A stretch of 64,000 nucleotides of DNA from Pseudomonas brassicacearum (GTDB taxonomy: Bacteria > Pseudomonadota > Gammaproteobacteria > Pseudomonadales > Pseudomonadaceae): contig NZ_MOBK01000004.1 of assembly GCF_003732265.1 (NCBI RefSeq), positions 62,001 through 126,000 on the forward strand. The letters are read 5' to 3'. Shown here in pieces: positions 1 to 9,100 of this stretch. The notes beneath the pieces were generated by a model. That model was given only the letters and a program-made list of their open reading frames with translations, did no database searches and was not told the origin of the DNA. The position numbers were made by a program, and so were the translations under genes. Every line of letters starts with the position of its first letter. Position 1 is the first letter of the stretch.

Positions 1-2
1 TC

Positions 3-1280
3 CAGGCCCTGATGCTCAGCCTCGCCGGCCGTGTCGGTGCAGGCAACATCGCCGGTGTCGGTATTGCCGTGACCCTTGGCGGGCCAGGTGCAGTGTTCTG
101 GATGTGGGTGACCGCGCTGGTCGGCATGTCCAGCAGCTTCTTCGAATGTTCCCTCGGCCAGCTCTACAAGCGCTGCGATTCCGACGGCACCTACCGTGGC
201 GGCCCGTCCTATTACATTCAGCACGGCCTGCAGAAACGCTGGCTGGGCATGATCATGGCGTTCCTGCTGCTGATCACCTTCGGCTTCGCCTTCAACGGTC
301 TGCAATCCCACGCCGTGACTCACTCACTGAACAACGCCTTCGGCCTCGACACCACCTACACCGGCATCGCGCTGGCGGTATTGCTGGGCCTGGTGTTCAT
401 CGGCGGGATCAAGCGCATCGCCAAGGTCGCCGACCTGTTGGTGCCGGTGAAAACCCTGGTGTACATCGGCGTGACCATCTACGTGATCGTGCTGCAATTC
501 GATCACGTCCCAGCGATGTTGATGACCATCGTCAAAAGCGCGTTCGGTCTCGACCAGGCGTTCGGCGGCCTGATCGGCAGTGCGATTGTCATGGGCGTGA
601 AGCGTGGCGTGTTCGCCAACGAAGCGGGCCTGGGCAGTGCGCCTAACGTGGCAGCGGTCGCGTCGGTTGAGCACCCGGTTGCTCAGGGTGTGGTTCAAGC
701 GTTCAGCGTGTTCCTCGACACGTTCGTGATCTGCACCTGCACCGCGCTGCTGATCCTGCTCTCGGGCTTCTACACCCCGGGCTTCGAAGGCGATGGCATT
801 GCCCTGACCCAGAACTCTCTGGCCGCCGTGGTCGGTGACTGGGGCCGGATGTTCATTTCCGTGGCCCTGTCGTTGTTCGTGTTCACCTCGATTCTCTACA
901 ACTACTACCTGGGCGAGAGCAACCTGCGTTTCCTGATCGGTGAAAACCGCAAGGCGCTGATCGGCTACCGCGCATTGGTGTTGGTGTTGATCTTCTGGGG
1001 CGCCATCGAAAACCTGAGCACCGTGTTCGCCTTCGCCGACATCACCATGACCATGCTGGCGTTCGTGAACCTCATCGCGCTGTTCCTGCTGTTCAAGGTC
1101 GGCATGCGCATCCTGCGTGACTACGATGACCAGCGTGCTGCCGGGATCAAGACCCCGGTGTTCGATTCGAGCAAGTTCCCGGATCTGGACCTGGACCTGC
1201 AAGCCTGGCCAGCCAACCCGCCAGCGGCTGCTACCAAGGCTGAAGCCGAGCCACAAGGCGTACCCGCAGCGCAACGCTGA
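3..1280 (+). CDS. AGCS-family sodium:alanine/glycine symporter (5'-truncated by window edge)
   Basis: Inner-membrane sodium-coupled amino-acid importer of the alanine/glycine:cation symporter family. The reading frame is open from the window edge (codons Q-A-L before the first Met at 12), so the true start lies upstream and the N-terminal portion is missing. Visible family signatures include GRVGAGNIAGV near the beginning, a glycine-rich GGPGAVFWMW helix, and the VKRGVFANEAGLGSAPN stretch typical of the family; about nine hydrophobic helices follow. The C-terminal tail (last 40 residues) is hydrophilic and Ala/Pro-rich. It is followed after a REP pair by an L-asparaginase gene on the same strand, which suggests but does not prove use in amino-acid uptake linked to asparagine/aspartate catabolism. 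Substrate cannot be read from sequence. Confidence 0.9.
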   Translation, partial: QALMLSLAGRVGAGNIAGVGIAVTLGGPGAVFWMWVTALVGMSSSFFECSLGQLYKRCDSDGTYRGGPSYYIQHGLQKRWLGMIMAFLLLITFGFAFNGLQSHAVTHSLNNAFGLDTTYTGIALAVLLGLVFIGGIKRIAKVADLLVPVKTLVYIGVTIYVIVLQFDHVPAMLMTIVKSAFGLDQAFGGLIGSAIVMGVKRGVFANEAGLGSAPNVAAVASVEHPVAQGVVQAFSVFLDTFVICTCTALLILLSGFYTPGFEGDGIALTQNSLAAVVGDWGRMFISVALSLFVFTSILYNYYLGESNLRFLIGENRKALIGYRALVLVLIFWGAIENLSTVFAFADITMTMLAFVNLIALFLLFKVGMRILRDYDDQRAAGIKTPVFDSSKFPDLDLDLQAWPANPPAAATKAEAEPQGVPAAQR

Positions 1281-1299
1281 TCGGTTAAAGTGAGAAACC

Positions 1300-1396
1300 C
1301 CATGTGGGAGCGGGCTTGCTCGCGAAGAGGTCGTAACATTCAACATCATCGTTGACTGACACACCGCTTTCGCGAGCAAGCCCGCTCCCACATTAG
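1300..1396. repeat. REP pair (REPIN), family 1
   Basis: Two inverted REP arms (GTGGGAGCGGGCTTGCTCGCG near 1303 and its complement ending near 1394) flank a short non-conserved spacer. It sits in the gap between the symporter and asparaginase genes. The same arms recur near 2445, 3600, 34460, 39140 and 63080. Such pairs are non-autonomous elements mobilised by RAYT transposases; no RAYT gene lies in this window. Confidence 0.9.
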
Positions 1397-1423
1397 GAAT
1401 GTCATTGTTCTCGGAGAACCCTC

Positions 1424-2428
1424 ATGAATTCCTCGACCTACCCTGCCGCCCAGCACGTCATGGTGCTCTACACCGGTGGCACCATCGGCATGCAAGCCAG
1501 CGCCCACGGCCTGGCCCCGGCGTCCGGTTTCGAAGCGCGGATGCGTGAATACCTGCACAACCAACCCGAATTGGTGGTGCCACAGTGGCGCTTTCGCGAA
1601 ATGTCGCCGCTGATCGACAGCGCCAACATGACCCCGGCGTACTGGCAGCAACTGCGTGAAGCGGTGGTGGACGCTGTCGATGTGCAGGGCTGCGACAGCG
1701 TGCTGATCCTGCACGGCACCGACACCCTCGCCTACAGCGCAGCGGCCATAAGTTTCCAGTTACTCGGCCTGCACGCCCGCGTGTGTTTCACCGGCTCGAT
1801 GCTGCCGGCCGGCGTGACCGACAGCGATGCCTGGGAAAACCTCAGCGGTGCGCTGGTTGCCCTCGGCCATGGCCTGGCTCCGGGCGTTCATCTGTACTTC
1901 CACGGCGAACTGCTGGACCCGACCCGTTGCGCGAAAGTGCGCAGTTTCGGTCGTCACCCGTTCAAGCGGCTTGAGCGTCAGGGCGGTGGTGTGAAGGCGG
2001 CTTCCCTGCCGGCACCGCTGACTTACAACCAACCCAGGCAACTGGCGAAAGTCGCCGTACTGCCGCTGTTCCCCGGTATCGGCGCCGAGATTCTGGATGG
2101 CCTGCTCGCCAGCGGTATTCAGGGTCTGGTGCTGGAGTGCTATGGAAGCGGCACCGGGCCGAGTGATAACCCTGAGTTTCTCGCCAGCCTGGAACGGGCG
2201 CGGGACAAGGGTGTTGTGGTGGTCGCCGTGACGCAGTGCCATGAAGGTGGTGTTGAGCTGGACGTGTACGAGGCCGGCAGCCGTTTGCGTGGCGTTGGCG
2301 TGCTGTCGGGTGGCGGCATGACCCGTGAGGCGGCGTTCGGCAAGTTGCATGCGTTGTTGGGTGCCGGACTCAGCACCGCTGAAGTTCGGCAGCTTGTAGA
2401 ACTCGACCTCTGCGGCGAACTCATCTGA
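1424..2428 (+). CDS. ansA: L-asparaginase
   Basis: Hydrolyses L-asparagine to aspartate and ammonia. The 334-residue product has both asparaginase/glutaminase signature motifs: TGGTIG at residues 17-22, containing the nucleophilic threonine, and HGTDTLAYSA near residue 97, containing the second catalytic Thr-Asp pair. A GSMLPAG segment and the C-terminal small domain are present, and length is normal. There is no signal peptide, so the enzyme is probably cytoplasmic (type I-like). The start is supported by GGAGAA upstream of the ATG. It lies between an AGCS symporter and an AraC regulator, an arrangement also known around ansA in other pseudomonads. Affinity (type I versus II) cannot be decided here. 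Confidence 0.9.
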   Translation: MNSSTYPAAQHVMVLYTGGTIGMQASAHGLAPASGFEARMREYLHNQPELVVPQWRFREMSPLIDSANMTPAYWQQLREAVVDAVDVQGCDSVLILHGTDTLAYSAAAISFQLLGLHARVCFTGSMLPAGVTDSDAWENLSGALVALGHGLAPGVHLYFHGELLDPTRCAKVRSFGRHPFKRLERQGGGVKAASLPAPLTYNQPRQLAKVAVLPLFPGIGAEILDGLLASGIQGLVLECYGSGTGPSDNPEFLASLERARDKGVVVVAVTQCHEGGVELDVYEAGSRLRGVGVLSGGGMTREAAFGKLHALLGAGLSTAEVRQLVELDLCGELI

Positions 2429-2442
2429 CACGCCGAAAAACC

Positions 2443-2534
2443 CTGTGGGAGCGATCCTGCTCGCGAATGCGATAGATCAGTCACATCATTGTTGGATGTG
2501 CCGCCGCCTTCGCGAGCAAGCCCGCTCCCACAGG
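2443..2534. repeat. REP pair (REPIN), family 1
   Basis: Left arm CTGTGGGAGCGATCCTGCTC (slightly degenerate) and right arm CGCGAGCAAGCCCGCTCCC face each other around a roughly 40-bp spacer between the asparaginase stop and the AraC gene. Confidence 0.88.
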
Positions 2535-2593
2535 GATCTCCATCAGGCATATAACTTGCTGCGTTCCAGCCACCCCAAGGCTGGAAGCCGCCC

Positions 2594-3592
2594 ATGCTCC
2601 ACTCCCACCTCACCACCCTCAACGCCGTCTCCCTGGTGCTTAACACCTTCAAGGACCAAGGCCTGTCCAGCGAGGACTTGCTCGCCGGAAGCGGCATCAG
2701 CGCGGCGGACCTGAACCGGGCGGACACGCGCATCACCACCAATCAGGAGATGCAGGTCTGCGCCAACGCGGTCGCGCTCAAGCGTGACATTGGCCTGGAA
2801 CTGGGCCGGCGAATGCACGTTTCGTGCTACGGCATGCTCGGCTACGCGCTGCTCACCAGTGCCACCTTCGGTGACGCTTTGCGCTTGGCGATGCGCTATC
2901 CGGCGCTGTTGGGAACACTTTTCGAGCTAAGCCTGGAAGACGACGGCGAGCGTGTCTGGTTCGTCGCGGCGGATTACCGGGAGAGCCCGGCAATGGCCGT
3001 GTTCAATGCCGAATTCTGTCTGGTGTCGTTGAAAGTGATCTGCGACGACCTGCTCGGTCACACGCTTCCACTGCTGGCCGCACGCTTCGAACACACCGCG
3101 CCGGACTATCAGGCCACCTACGCCGAACATTTCGATTGCAGGTTGAGCTTCGAGGCACGGGACAACGCGTTTGCGTTCGATCGCAAATGGCTCGACCAGC
3201 CCTTGCCGCTCGCCGATGTCATCACCCATCAAGCCATGGCCGAACGCTGCCGCAAACAGAACACCGAGTTCACCGGGCGCCAGGCGTGGCTGGGGCGGAT
3301 TCGGCAATTGCTCAGCGCACAGTTGAATGCCGCGCCGGGGCTTGAGGGGTTGGCCGAGCAGATGAATTGCTCGGCGCGCACCTTGCGTCGACACCTCAAG
3401 GATTCGGGGTGCAGCTATCAGGAATTGCTCGATGAGCTGCGTTTCGAGCAGGCCAAGCACATGCTCTGCGAGGACCAGTTGCCGATCTACCGGATCGCCG
3501 AGGCGCTGGGTTTCAGCGAGACCGCGAGTTTCCGCCATGCGTTTGTGCGCTGGAGCGGGGTGGCACCGAGTCAGTTCCGGCCCCACCGATAA
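2594..3592 (+). CDS. AraC-family transcriptional regulator
   Basis: A 332-residue DNA-binding regulator. Residues about 20-205 match the arabinose-binding-like N-terminal domain seen in many Pseudomonas AraC proteins (HVSCYGMLGYALLTSATFGDAL is a typical stretch). Residues about 230-330 form the double helix-turn-helix AraC domain, with CSARTLRRHLKDSGCSYQELL as the first helix-turn-helix and the IAEALGFSETASFRHAFVRW block ending in the usual P-S-Q-F-R. The gene is bracketed by two REP pairs. It could regulate either the asparaginase/symporter upstream or the acetylpolyamine amidohydrolase/PotF pair downstream; a 10-bp direct repeat with 20-bp spacing in front of the latter favours the downstream genes. 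Effector unknown. Confidence 0.9.
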   Translation: MLHSHLTTLNAVSLVLNTFKDQGLSSEDLLAGSGISAADLNRADTRITTNQEMQVCANAVALKRDIGLELGRRMHVSCYGMLGYALLTSATFGDALRLAMRYPALLGTLFELSLEDDGERVWFVAADYRESPAMAVFNAEFCLVSLKVICDDLLGHTLPLLAARFEHTAPDYQATYAEHFDCRLSFEARDNAFAFDRKWLDQPLPLADVITHQAMAERCRKQNTEFTGRQAWLGRIRQLLSAQLNAAPGLEGLAEQMNCSARTLRRHLKDSGCSYQELLDELRFEQAKHMLCEDQLPIYRIAEALGFSETASFRHAFVRWSGVAPSQFRPHR

Positions 3593-3596
3593 ACCA

Positions 3597-3689
3597 ATGT
3601 GGGAGCGAGCCTGCTCGCGAAGACGGCGGCACAGCTAACACTGAAGTCGTCTGACACACCGTTTTCGCGAGCAGGCTCGCTCCCACAAT
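3597..3689. repeat. REP pair (REPIN), family 1
   Basis: Arms ATGTGGGAGCGAGCCTGCTC and CGCGAGCAGGCTCGCTCCC in inverted orientation with a roughly 45-bp spacer, directly after the AraC stop codon. Confidence 0.9.
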
Positions 3690-3752
3690 GTCTGCATTTC
3701 ATATCCGAAAATGGGGCACCGCCGCACCATCAAGGGGCGAATTTCGGTCAAA

Positions 3753-3782
3753 CCTTTTGGCCATATCAATCCCCTTTTGGCC
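3753..3782 (+). promoter_or_regulatory. 10-bp direct repeat, candidate activator site upstream of amidohydrolase
   Basis: CCTTTTGGCC occurs at 3753-3762 and again at 3773-3782, exactly 20 bp apart, so both copies face the same side of the helix. Paired direct repeats about two turns apart are typical of AraC-family binding sites, and an AraC regulator is the adjacent upstream gene. The site is 75-104 bp before the amidohydrolase start. The link to that regulator is inference. Confidence 0.4.
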
Positions 3783-3856
3783 TTTCCTGCCGTTCTCCCA
3801 AACGCCGCCTGCCGCAAGACTGTGTTCAACCGAATCAGCCTGCGGAGAACAAGAAA

Positions 3857-4888
3857 ATGCTGACGATCTACTCGGACGATCACCACCTGCACCACGGCCG
3901 TTGCGAATTGATAGACGGGCAACTCAAGCCCTGCTTCGAAATGCCGTCGCGTGCCGACCATGTGTTGCAACGCGTAAAGAACCAGAACCTCGGCGCGGTC
4001 GAAGCACCGCAGGATTTCGGCCTCGACCCGATCGCGCGCATCCACAGCCGCGACTACCTCGACTTCTTCAAGGGGGCATGGGCACGCTGGACCGAATACA
4101 ACACCGACGGCGACTTGCTGCCCTACACCTGGCCGGCGCGAACACTGCGCGCCATCAAGCCCACCAGCCTGCACGGCCAGCTCGGCTATTACAGCTTCGA
4201 CGGTGGCGCACCGATCACCGCCGGTACCTGGCAAGCGGCGTACAGCGCGGCACAAGTCGCGCTGACCGCCCAAGCGCACATCCAGCGCGGCGCGCGCAGT
4301 GCCTTCGCCCTGTGCCGTCCGCCGGGGCACCACGCAGCCAGCGATTTGATGGGCGGTTATTGCTACCTCAACAACGCCGCCATCGCCGCCCAGGCATTCC
4401 TCGATCAGGGCCACAAAAAAGTCGCGATCCTCGACGTCGACTACCACCACGGCAATGGCACTCAATCGATTTTCTACGAACGCAGCGACGTGCTGTTCAC
4501 CTCGATCCACGGCCACCCGGAAGCCGAGTTTCCGTTCTTCCTCGGCTACGAAGACGAGCTCGGCGAAGGCGCGGGTGAAGGCTTCAACTTCAACTACCCT
4601 CTGCCCGCCGGTTCTGGCTGGGACACCTGGAGTGCAGCGCTGGATCAGGCCTGCAAAGAGATCGAAAACTACGGCGCCGACATTGTCGTCGTCTCCCTGG
4701 GCGTCGATACGTTCAAGGACGACCCCATCTCCCAATTCAAACTCGACAGCCCGGACTACCTGGCCATGGGCGAGCGCATCGCGCGCCTCGGCAAGCCGAC
4801 GCTGTTCGTGATGGAGGGCGGTTACGCGGTAGAAGAAATCGGCATCAACGCCGTGAACGTTCTCGAAGGTTTTGAAAGCGCCCACTGA
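3857..4888 (+). CDS. Acetylpolyamine amidohydrolase (histone-deacetylase superfamily)
   Basis: Zinc-dependent deacetylase that most likely removes acetyl groups from acetylputrescine, acetylcadaverine or similar. The reading frame is open upstream, but the ATG at 3857 gives a 343-residue product starting at the conserved MLTIYSDDHHLHH, with GGAGAA about 8 bases upstream. Catalytic features are clear: PPGHHA near residue 158 (tandem active-site His), DVDYHHGNGT near residue 195 (zinc ligands Asp and His), and the C-terminal EGGYAVEEIG stretch. This matches the bacterial polyamine branch of class II-like deacetylases (P. aeruginosa PA0321/PA1409 type). A polyamine-binding protein gene follows after 12 bp, so the pair probably works in uptake and catabolism of (acetyl)polyamines. 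Confidence 0.9.
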   Translation: MLTIYSDDHHLHHGRCELIDGQLKPCFEMPSRADHVLQRVKNQNLGAVEAPQDFGLDPIARIHSRDYLDFFKGAWARWTEYNTDGDLLPYTWPARTLRAIKPTSLHGQLGYYSFDGGAPITAGTWQAAYSAAQVALTAQAHIQRGARSAFALCRPPGHHAASDLMGGYCYLNNAAIAAQAFLDQGHKKVAILDVDYHHGNGTQSIFYERSDVLFTSIHGHPEAEFPFFLGYEDELGEGAGEGFNFNYPLPAGSGWDTWSAALDQACKEIENYGADIVVVSLGVDTFKDDPISQFKLDSPDYLAMGERIARLGKPTLFVMEGGYAVEEIGINAVNVLEGFESAH

Positions 4889-4900
4889 GGAATTAGAACA

Positions 4901-6001
4901 ATGAACAGACTCAAGCGTTTTATCATCCCCACCCTGTGCGCCACGGTGCTCAGTGGTGCGGTTCATGCTGAAGAGCGAACGTTGCGCGTCTACAACTGGT
5001 TCGACTACATCACCCCCAAGGCGCTGGAAGACTTCAAGGCCCAGAACACCCAGACCAAACTGGTCTACGACATTTTCGACACCAACGAAGCGCTGGAAGC
5101 CAAGCTGCTGACCGGTAACTCCGGTTATGACGTGGTGGTGCCGTCCAATGTGTTTCTCGCCAAGCAGATCGAAGCCGGCGTGTTCCAGCCGCTGGACCGC
5201 AGCAAACTGCCGAACTGGAATCACCTCGATCCGAAGCTGATGAAGCTGATCGAAGCCAACGATCCTGGCAACAAATTCGCCGTGCCCTACATGTACGGCA
5301 CGATTCTGATCGGCTTCAACCCGGACAAGGTCAAAGCCGTGCTGGGTGCCGATGCGCCGGTGGACAGCTGGGACCTGATCTTCAAGGAAGAGAACATCAG
5401 CAAGCTCAAGCAGTGTGGCGTCGCCCTGCTCGACTCGCCGTCGGAGATCCTGCCGCTGGCCCTGCAACACCTTGGCCTCGACCCGAACAGCAAGAAGCCG
5501 GCGGACTACGACAAGGCTGAAGCGCTGCTGATGAAGATCCGCCCGTACATCACCTACTTCCACTCCTCGAAGTACATGGCCGATATCGCCAACGGTGACA
5601 TCTGCGTCGCGGTCGGTTACTCCGGCAGCTTCTCCCAGGCGGCCAACCGCGCCAAGGAAGCCAAGAACGGCGTGATCGTCGACATGCGCCTGCCCAAGGA
5701 AGGCGCGCCGATCTGGTTCGACATGCTCGCGATTCCCAAAGGCGCGAAGAACCCGGAAGACGCCTACACCTTCATCAACTACTTGCTGCAACCTCAAGTC
5801 ATCGCGCCGGTCAGCGACTTTGTCGGTTACCCGAACCCGAACAAGGACGCCACGGAACTGGTCGACCCGGCGATCCGCAACAACCCGAACCTGTACCCGA
5901 CCGAAACGGCGATGAGCACGCTTTACACCCTGCAACCCCTGCCGCGCGATGCCGAACGTGCGCGTACGCGGGCCTGGACCAAGATCAAGTCCGGGACCTG
6001 A
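4901..6001 (+). CDS. Polyamine ABC transporter substrate-binding protein (PotF/SpuD family)
   Basis: Periplasmic binding protein of 366 residues with a Sec signal peptide (basic MNRLKR, hydrophobic core, cleavage probably after VHAE or VHA near residue 24). The mature start RTLRVYNWFDYITPKALEDF is characteristic of putrescine/spermidine-binding proteins, as are PSNVFLAKQI and PYMYGTILIG. It is probably co-transcribed with the preceding acetylpolyamine amidohydrolase (12-bp gap) and ends at a strong intrinsic terminator. No permease or ATPase gene is present in this window, so it must use components encoded elsewhere. Ligand (putrescine, spermidine or acetylated forms) is not determinable by eye. 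Confidence 0.92.
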   Translation: MNRLKRFIIPTLCATVLSGAVHAEERTLRVYNWFDYITPKALEDFKAQNTQTKLVYDIFDTNEALEAKLLTGNSGYDVVVPSNVFLAKQIEAGVFQPLDRSKLPNWNHLDPKLMKLIEANDPGNKFAVPYMYGTILIGFNPDKVKAVLGADAPVDSWDLIFKEENISKLKQCGVALLDSPSEILPLALQHLGLDPNSKKPADYDKAEALLMKIRPYITYFHSSKYMADIANGDICVAVGYSGSFSQAANRAKEAKNGVIVDMRLPKEGAPIWFDMLAIPKGAKNPEDAYTFINYLLQPQVIAPVSDFVGYPNPNKDATELVDPAIRNNPNLYPTETAMSTLYTLQPLPRDAERARTRAWTKIKSGT

Positions 6002-6020
6002 TACCCGACTGAAAACCGAA

Positions 6021-6047
6021 GACCCGCGGCGACGCGGGTCTTTTTTT
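6021..6047 (+). terminator. Intrinsic terminator after PotF-like gene
   Basis: Perfect 8-bp stem GACCCGCG / CGCGGGTC with a GCGA tetraloop, followed by seven T residues, 20 bp after the PotF-like stop codon. Confidence 0.92.
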
Positions 6048-6053
6048 GCCTGC

Positions 6054-6098
6054 GATATTTATGTACCACCCGACACGTTGGGTCGCCCGATACCTTCC
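6054..6098 (+). promoter_or_regulatory. Conserved upstream element of giant gene 1
   Basis: GATATTTATGTACCACC at 6054-6070 followed 35 bp from its start by GATACCTTCC. A near-copy (GATATCTATCTACCACC and GATTACCTTCG, 34 bp apart) stands at the same place before the second giant gene. Position directly after a terminator and conservation in two copies argue for a promoter or regulator site. It matches no sigma factor consensus that I can name. Confidence 0.45.
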
Positions 6099-6152
6099 AC
6101 TGATCCCGCGCTGCGCAATCCGCAGCGGCGCGTTCTCAGTCAGGAGACGACC

Positions 6153-9100
6153 ATGTCCGACACCGTTGCCCCGAGTGCAGAAGAGGTACTGACCCAGTTG
6201 GTCACCGGCCCCTCGATCAGAGAGGTCGCAGCGACCGCGCTGAGCCCTGCGCTCAACGCGCTGTATCCACAGTTGAAGATTGACCCGACGCTCGCCACGG
6301 TCGTCACCCCGACCTGGATCGATACCGGCACCGAGATCGTGCCCGGCCCTGAAGTGTTTGAATCGCTCACCGATGTGCTGGTACGGCTCGGTTTGTCGGA
6401 ATCGACGGTGACGCTCCTCGATGGCGAACATTTCCTGACCCTGCAACCGGGCGCTGAACCGTTCGCTCAATTGCCGGTAAAAATCGATGCCATCGGGTGT
6501 CTGCTCAACGCGCTCGCACCGCAATTGTTCATCGCCTATCAGCAACAGCAGCTTGATTACTGGAACCAGGAGACAAGCCCTTCGACACCGCGCTGGCATT
6601 CGCTCGCGCAATCGCTGCAGGACATCTGGAGCCCCGATCCCGCCTCAGACTGGGATGCCGATGAAAAAGCCATGGCCCAGGCCGTGTTCACTCATCCGGA
6701 TCGCGCAACACGGACCCAGGACAAATACCTGACCAAGGCCTGCCTGATCGACACCGACCTGCTAGAAAACACAGTCATCAAACACCTGCGCGTTCTGGAA
6801 ATCGCCGTGTTCGTGGGCACATTGGGCGAGCGCACCCTGGTGCTGACGCACTCGATTGTCGAAGGGTTCAAGCGTTACGATTCGGTTGCCGCGCTGGGTG
6901 AAGCGGTGTTCAAACCTTCTGGAACGTCAAGCGTCGAGCAAACCCTGCAATGGCGCCTGTATGAACCCGAGGGCAACTTCTTTCATCACCAGGCCTGCGC
7001 GCTGATTGCGCTCGAGGTCGAAGCGATTGGCGCATTCAGTTCGGTCCAGCGCACTTCTGCCACACTTCTTTCGCCACCAATCAGTGCTGCTGCAAAAGGC
7101 TTCACTGAATTTGAAGCCCTGCCGTCGTCACGCTTCAACAAGGTTCAGGGGTTACTGACCGGCTGGCTGAAAAACGCTTCGTCAGCGGACCTCACCCGCT
7201 ACAGCCGACACTTGATGGACCTGGCGCAGCTGCGGGAACAGGACGCTGGAAAAACCTTCGACGAAGGCCTCTCGTCGCTGCCGGCGTTTGCGCTTAAGAC
7301 CCTGCAAGAACAGATGATCAAGGATCATCCAGCGGCAGCCGACCTGGATCTGCAAGACATTGAAATCAGCATCACCAGCGTCGTGGTACTTGGCGCTGTC
7401 GTGATACCCGGCAAGACGCAAACCACCACGCTGTCGCTGATCGAACTGGCGCTGCAAAACCTGATTGCCGTTCCGCTGGGAAACAAGACGGTGAACTGCA
7501 AAAACGGCGACGCCGTACCCGTCTGGATGACTCCTGCCTATCTTGAAAATCTCGTCACGCAGGTCGATATCGGTGGGGTTTACCCGGCGCTGATCAAGCG
7601 TAAATTGCTTGATGATCCGCAAGAAGCGCAACGACGACAGGCGCTCTACACCCGCCATCTGCGTACCCAGTTGCCCTTGCAGGCGCTGCAGCACAAGATG
7701 CGCGGCGAGGCGGGTATTGATGAGCGTGGTTACCAGTACGTCAACGCCGTCCTGCAGGAAAACACTGCCGACCGCAGGGTGAACGGGCAGGAGATTGTCA
7801 TTCGACCGCTGGCCTTTATCACCGGTGATCGCGCCGGCAGCAAAGGCGATGAAGTCGCCAACATGTTCGTCATCGGTCCGCGACTCACCGATAGAGGACC
7901 GTGCCTGCTCTACCGACCGTTGCTCACCCCCTCGCTGATGCAGTACCCGAGCGAGGCCAATCTGCTGTATGCAATCAAGCACGAAAAACCGCTTCGCCAA
8001 TCGATCCTGGCCTGGCTGTCCGACGATGTACGCTTCAACTATTCCCAGTACGTGTTTTGCGGTGAGTTGCCTTCGGTCTGGACGCTGACCCAATTGCTGG
8101 TCGATCCGACTTCAGCCCTGGGCAAGATGGGCGCGGTGACACTCAGTGCAACGGTCCTCGATGACGCGACGCTGGCGGCTCTGTTCAAAGCCAACGCCAA
8201 CGCCATGATTACCCTGGCGGACCATCAATCGGTGTCCAATGCACAAGCTCGCTGGGCAACGCTCAAGCAAGGCTCATGGATGCTGTTCAATGTCGCGCTG
8301 CCCTTCCTCGGTCGCACCGCCGGGGTTGCGGCGTGGATCTGGCAGATCATGGATGACTTGCAGAACATTACCGATGCAGAAGAAAACGACGACAGCTCAC
8401 TCGCCTGGTCCGCCCTGACCGATCTGCTGTTGACACTGGGCATGGTATTGGCCCATCGGGCTGCCACTCGCAATAAGCCCGTCTCGCGGTTGCCCGAGAA
8501 GGTCGAGCCGCCGCCCGTAACACCCTCAAGCAAACCTGCCCACACCCTCACGATCACCCGTCTGCCCGACCTCGATCAGCTGCCAATCCCCCATGAGACG
8601 TCTCTGCACGCCATCGCCACGCTGCCTCCTTCATCCCTGGGCGTCTTGCTTGATGAACTGGCCATCGCCGAACCCAAAGGAATGGCAGCCGCCTCCAGCG
8701 AGCCCGGCCTTCGCCAACACCTCAGTTCGCTCGAGGGAAAATGGTATGCGAAGGTTGGCCAGCGATGGTTCGAGGTCACCCTCAACGACAATGACGATGT
8801 GCAGATCATTGACTCACGTCGGTCTCCCACACGCACGGGGCCCTTGCTGGTCAAGAATGCCAGGGGCGAATGGTTTATCGATACGCGGCTGAGACTCAAG
8901 GCCGGGGGCAAGGAAAAACAACGGCTGGAACAACAAAACCGGCAACGCCAGGCTGAACTGAAACAGCAAATGATCGCGTTCGAGAGCCAGAACAAAAGCC
9001 GCGAAACAGAGCTCAAGGAAGCGGAAAAAAGCGCGCAGGCGGTTACAGCCACCGGCACCCATCGTCGCTTGTACCTTGAAATGCTCGACGCGCAGATGTC

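Noticed and set aside
3599..3856. N-terminal extension of the acetylpolyamine amidohydrolase
   Set aside because: The extension is REP-derived sequence; the family starts at MLTIYSDDHH.
3635..5935. Long 766-codon minus-strand frame opposite the amidohydrolase and PotF genes
   Set aside because: It is a GC-rich shadow, Val/Arg/Gln-rich with no domain, and runs through a REP pair.
5949..6152. Upstream extension of giant gene 1 into the PotF-like gene
   Set aside because: It would translate across the intrinsic terminator at 6021; the ATG at 6153 has its own ribosome-binding site and matches the paralogue.
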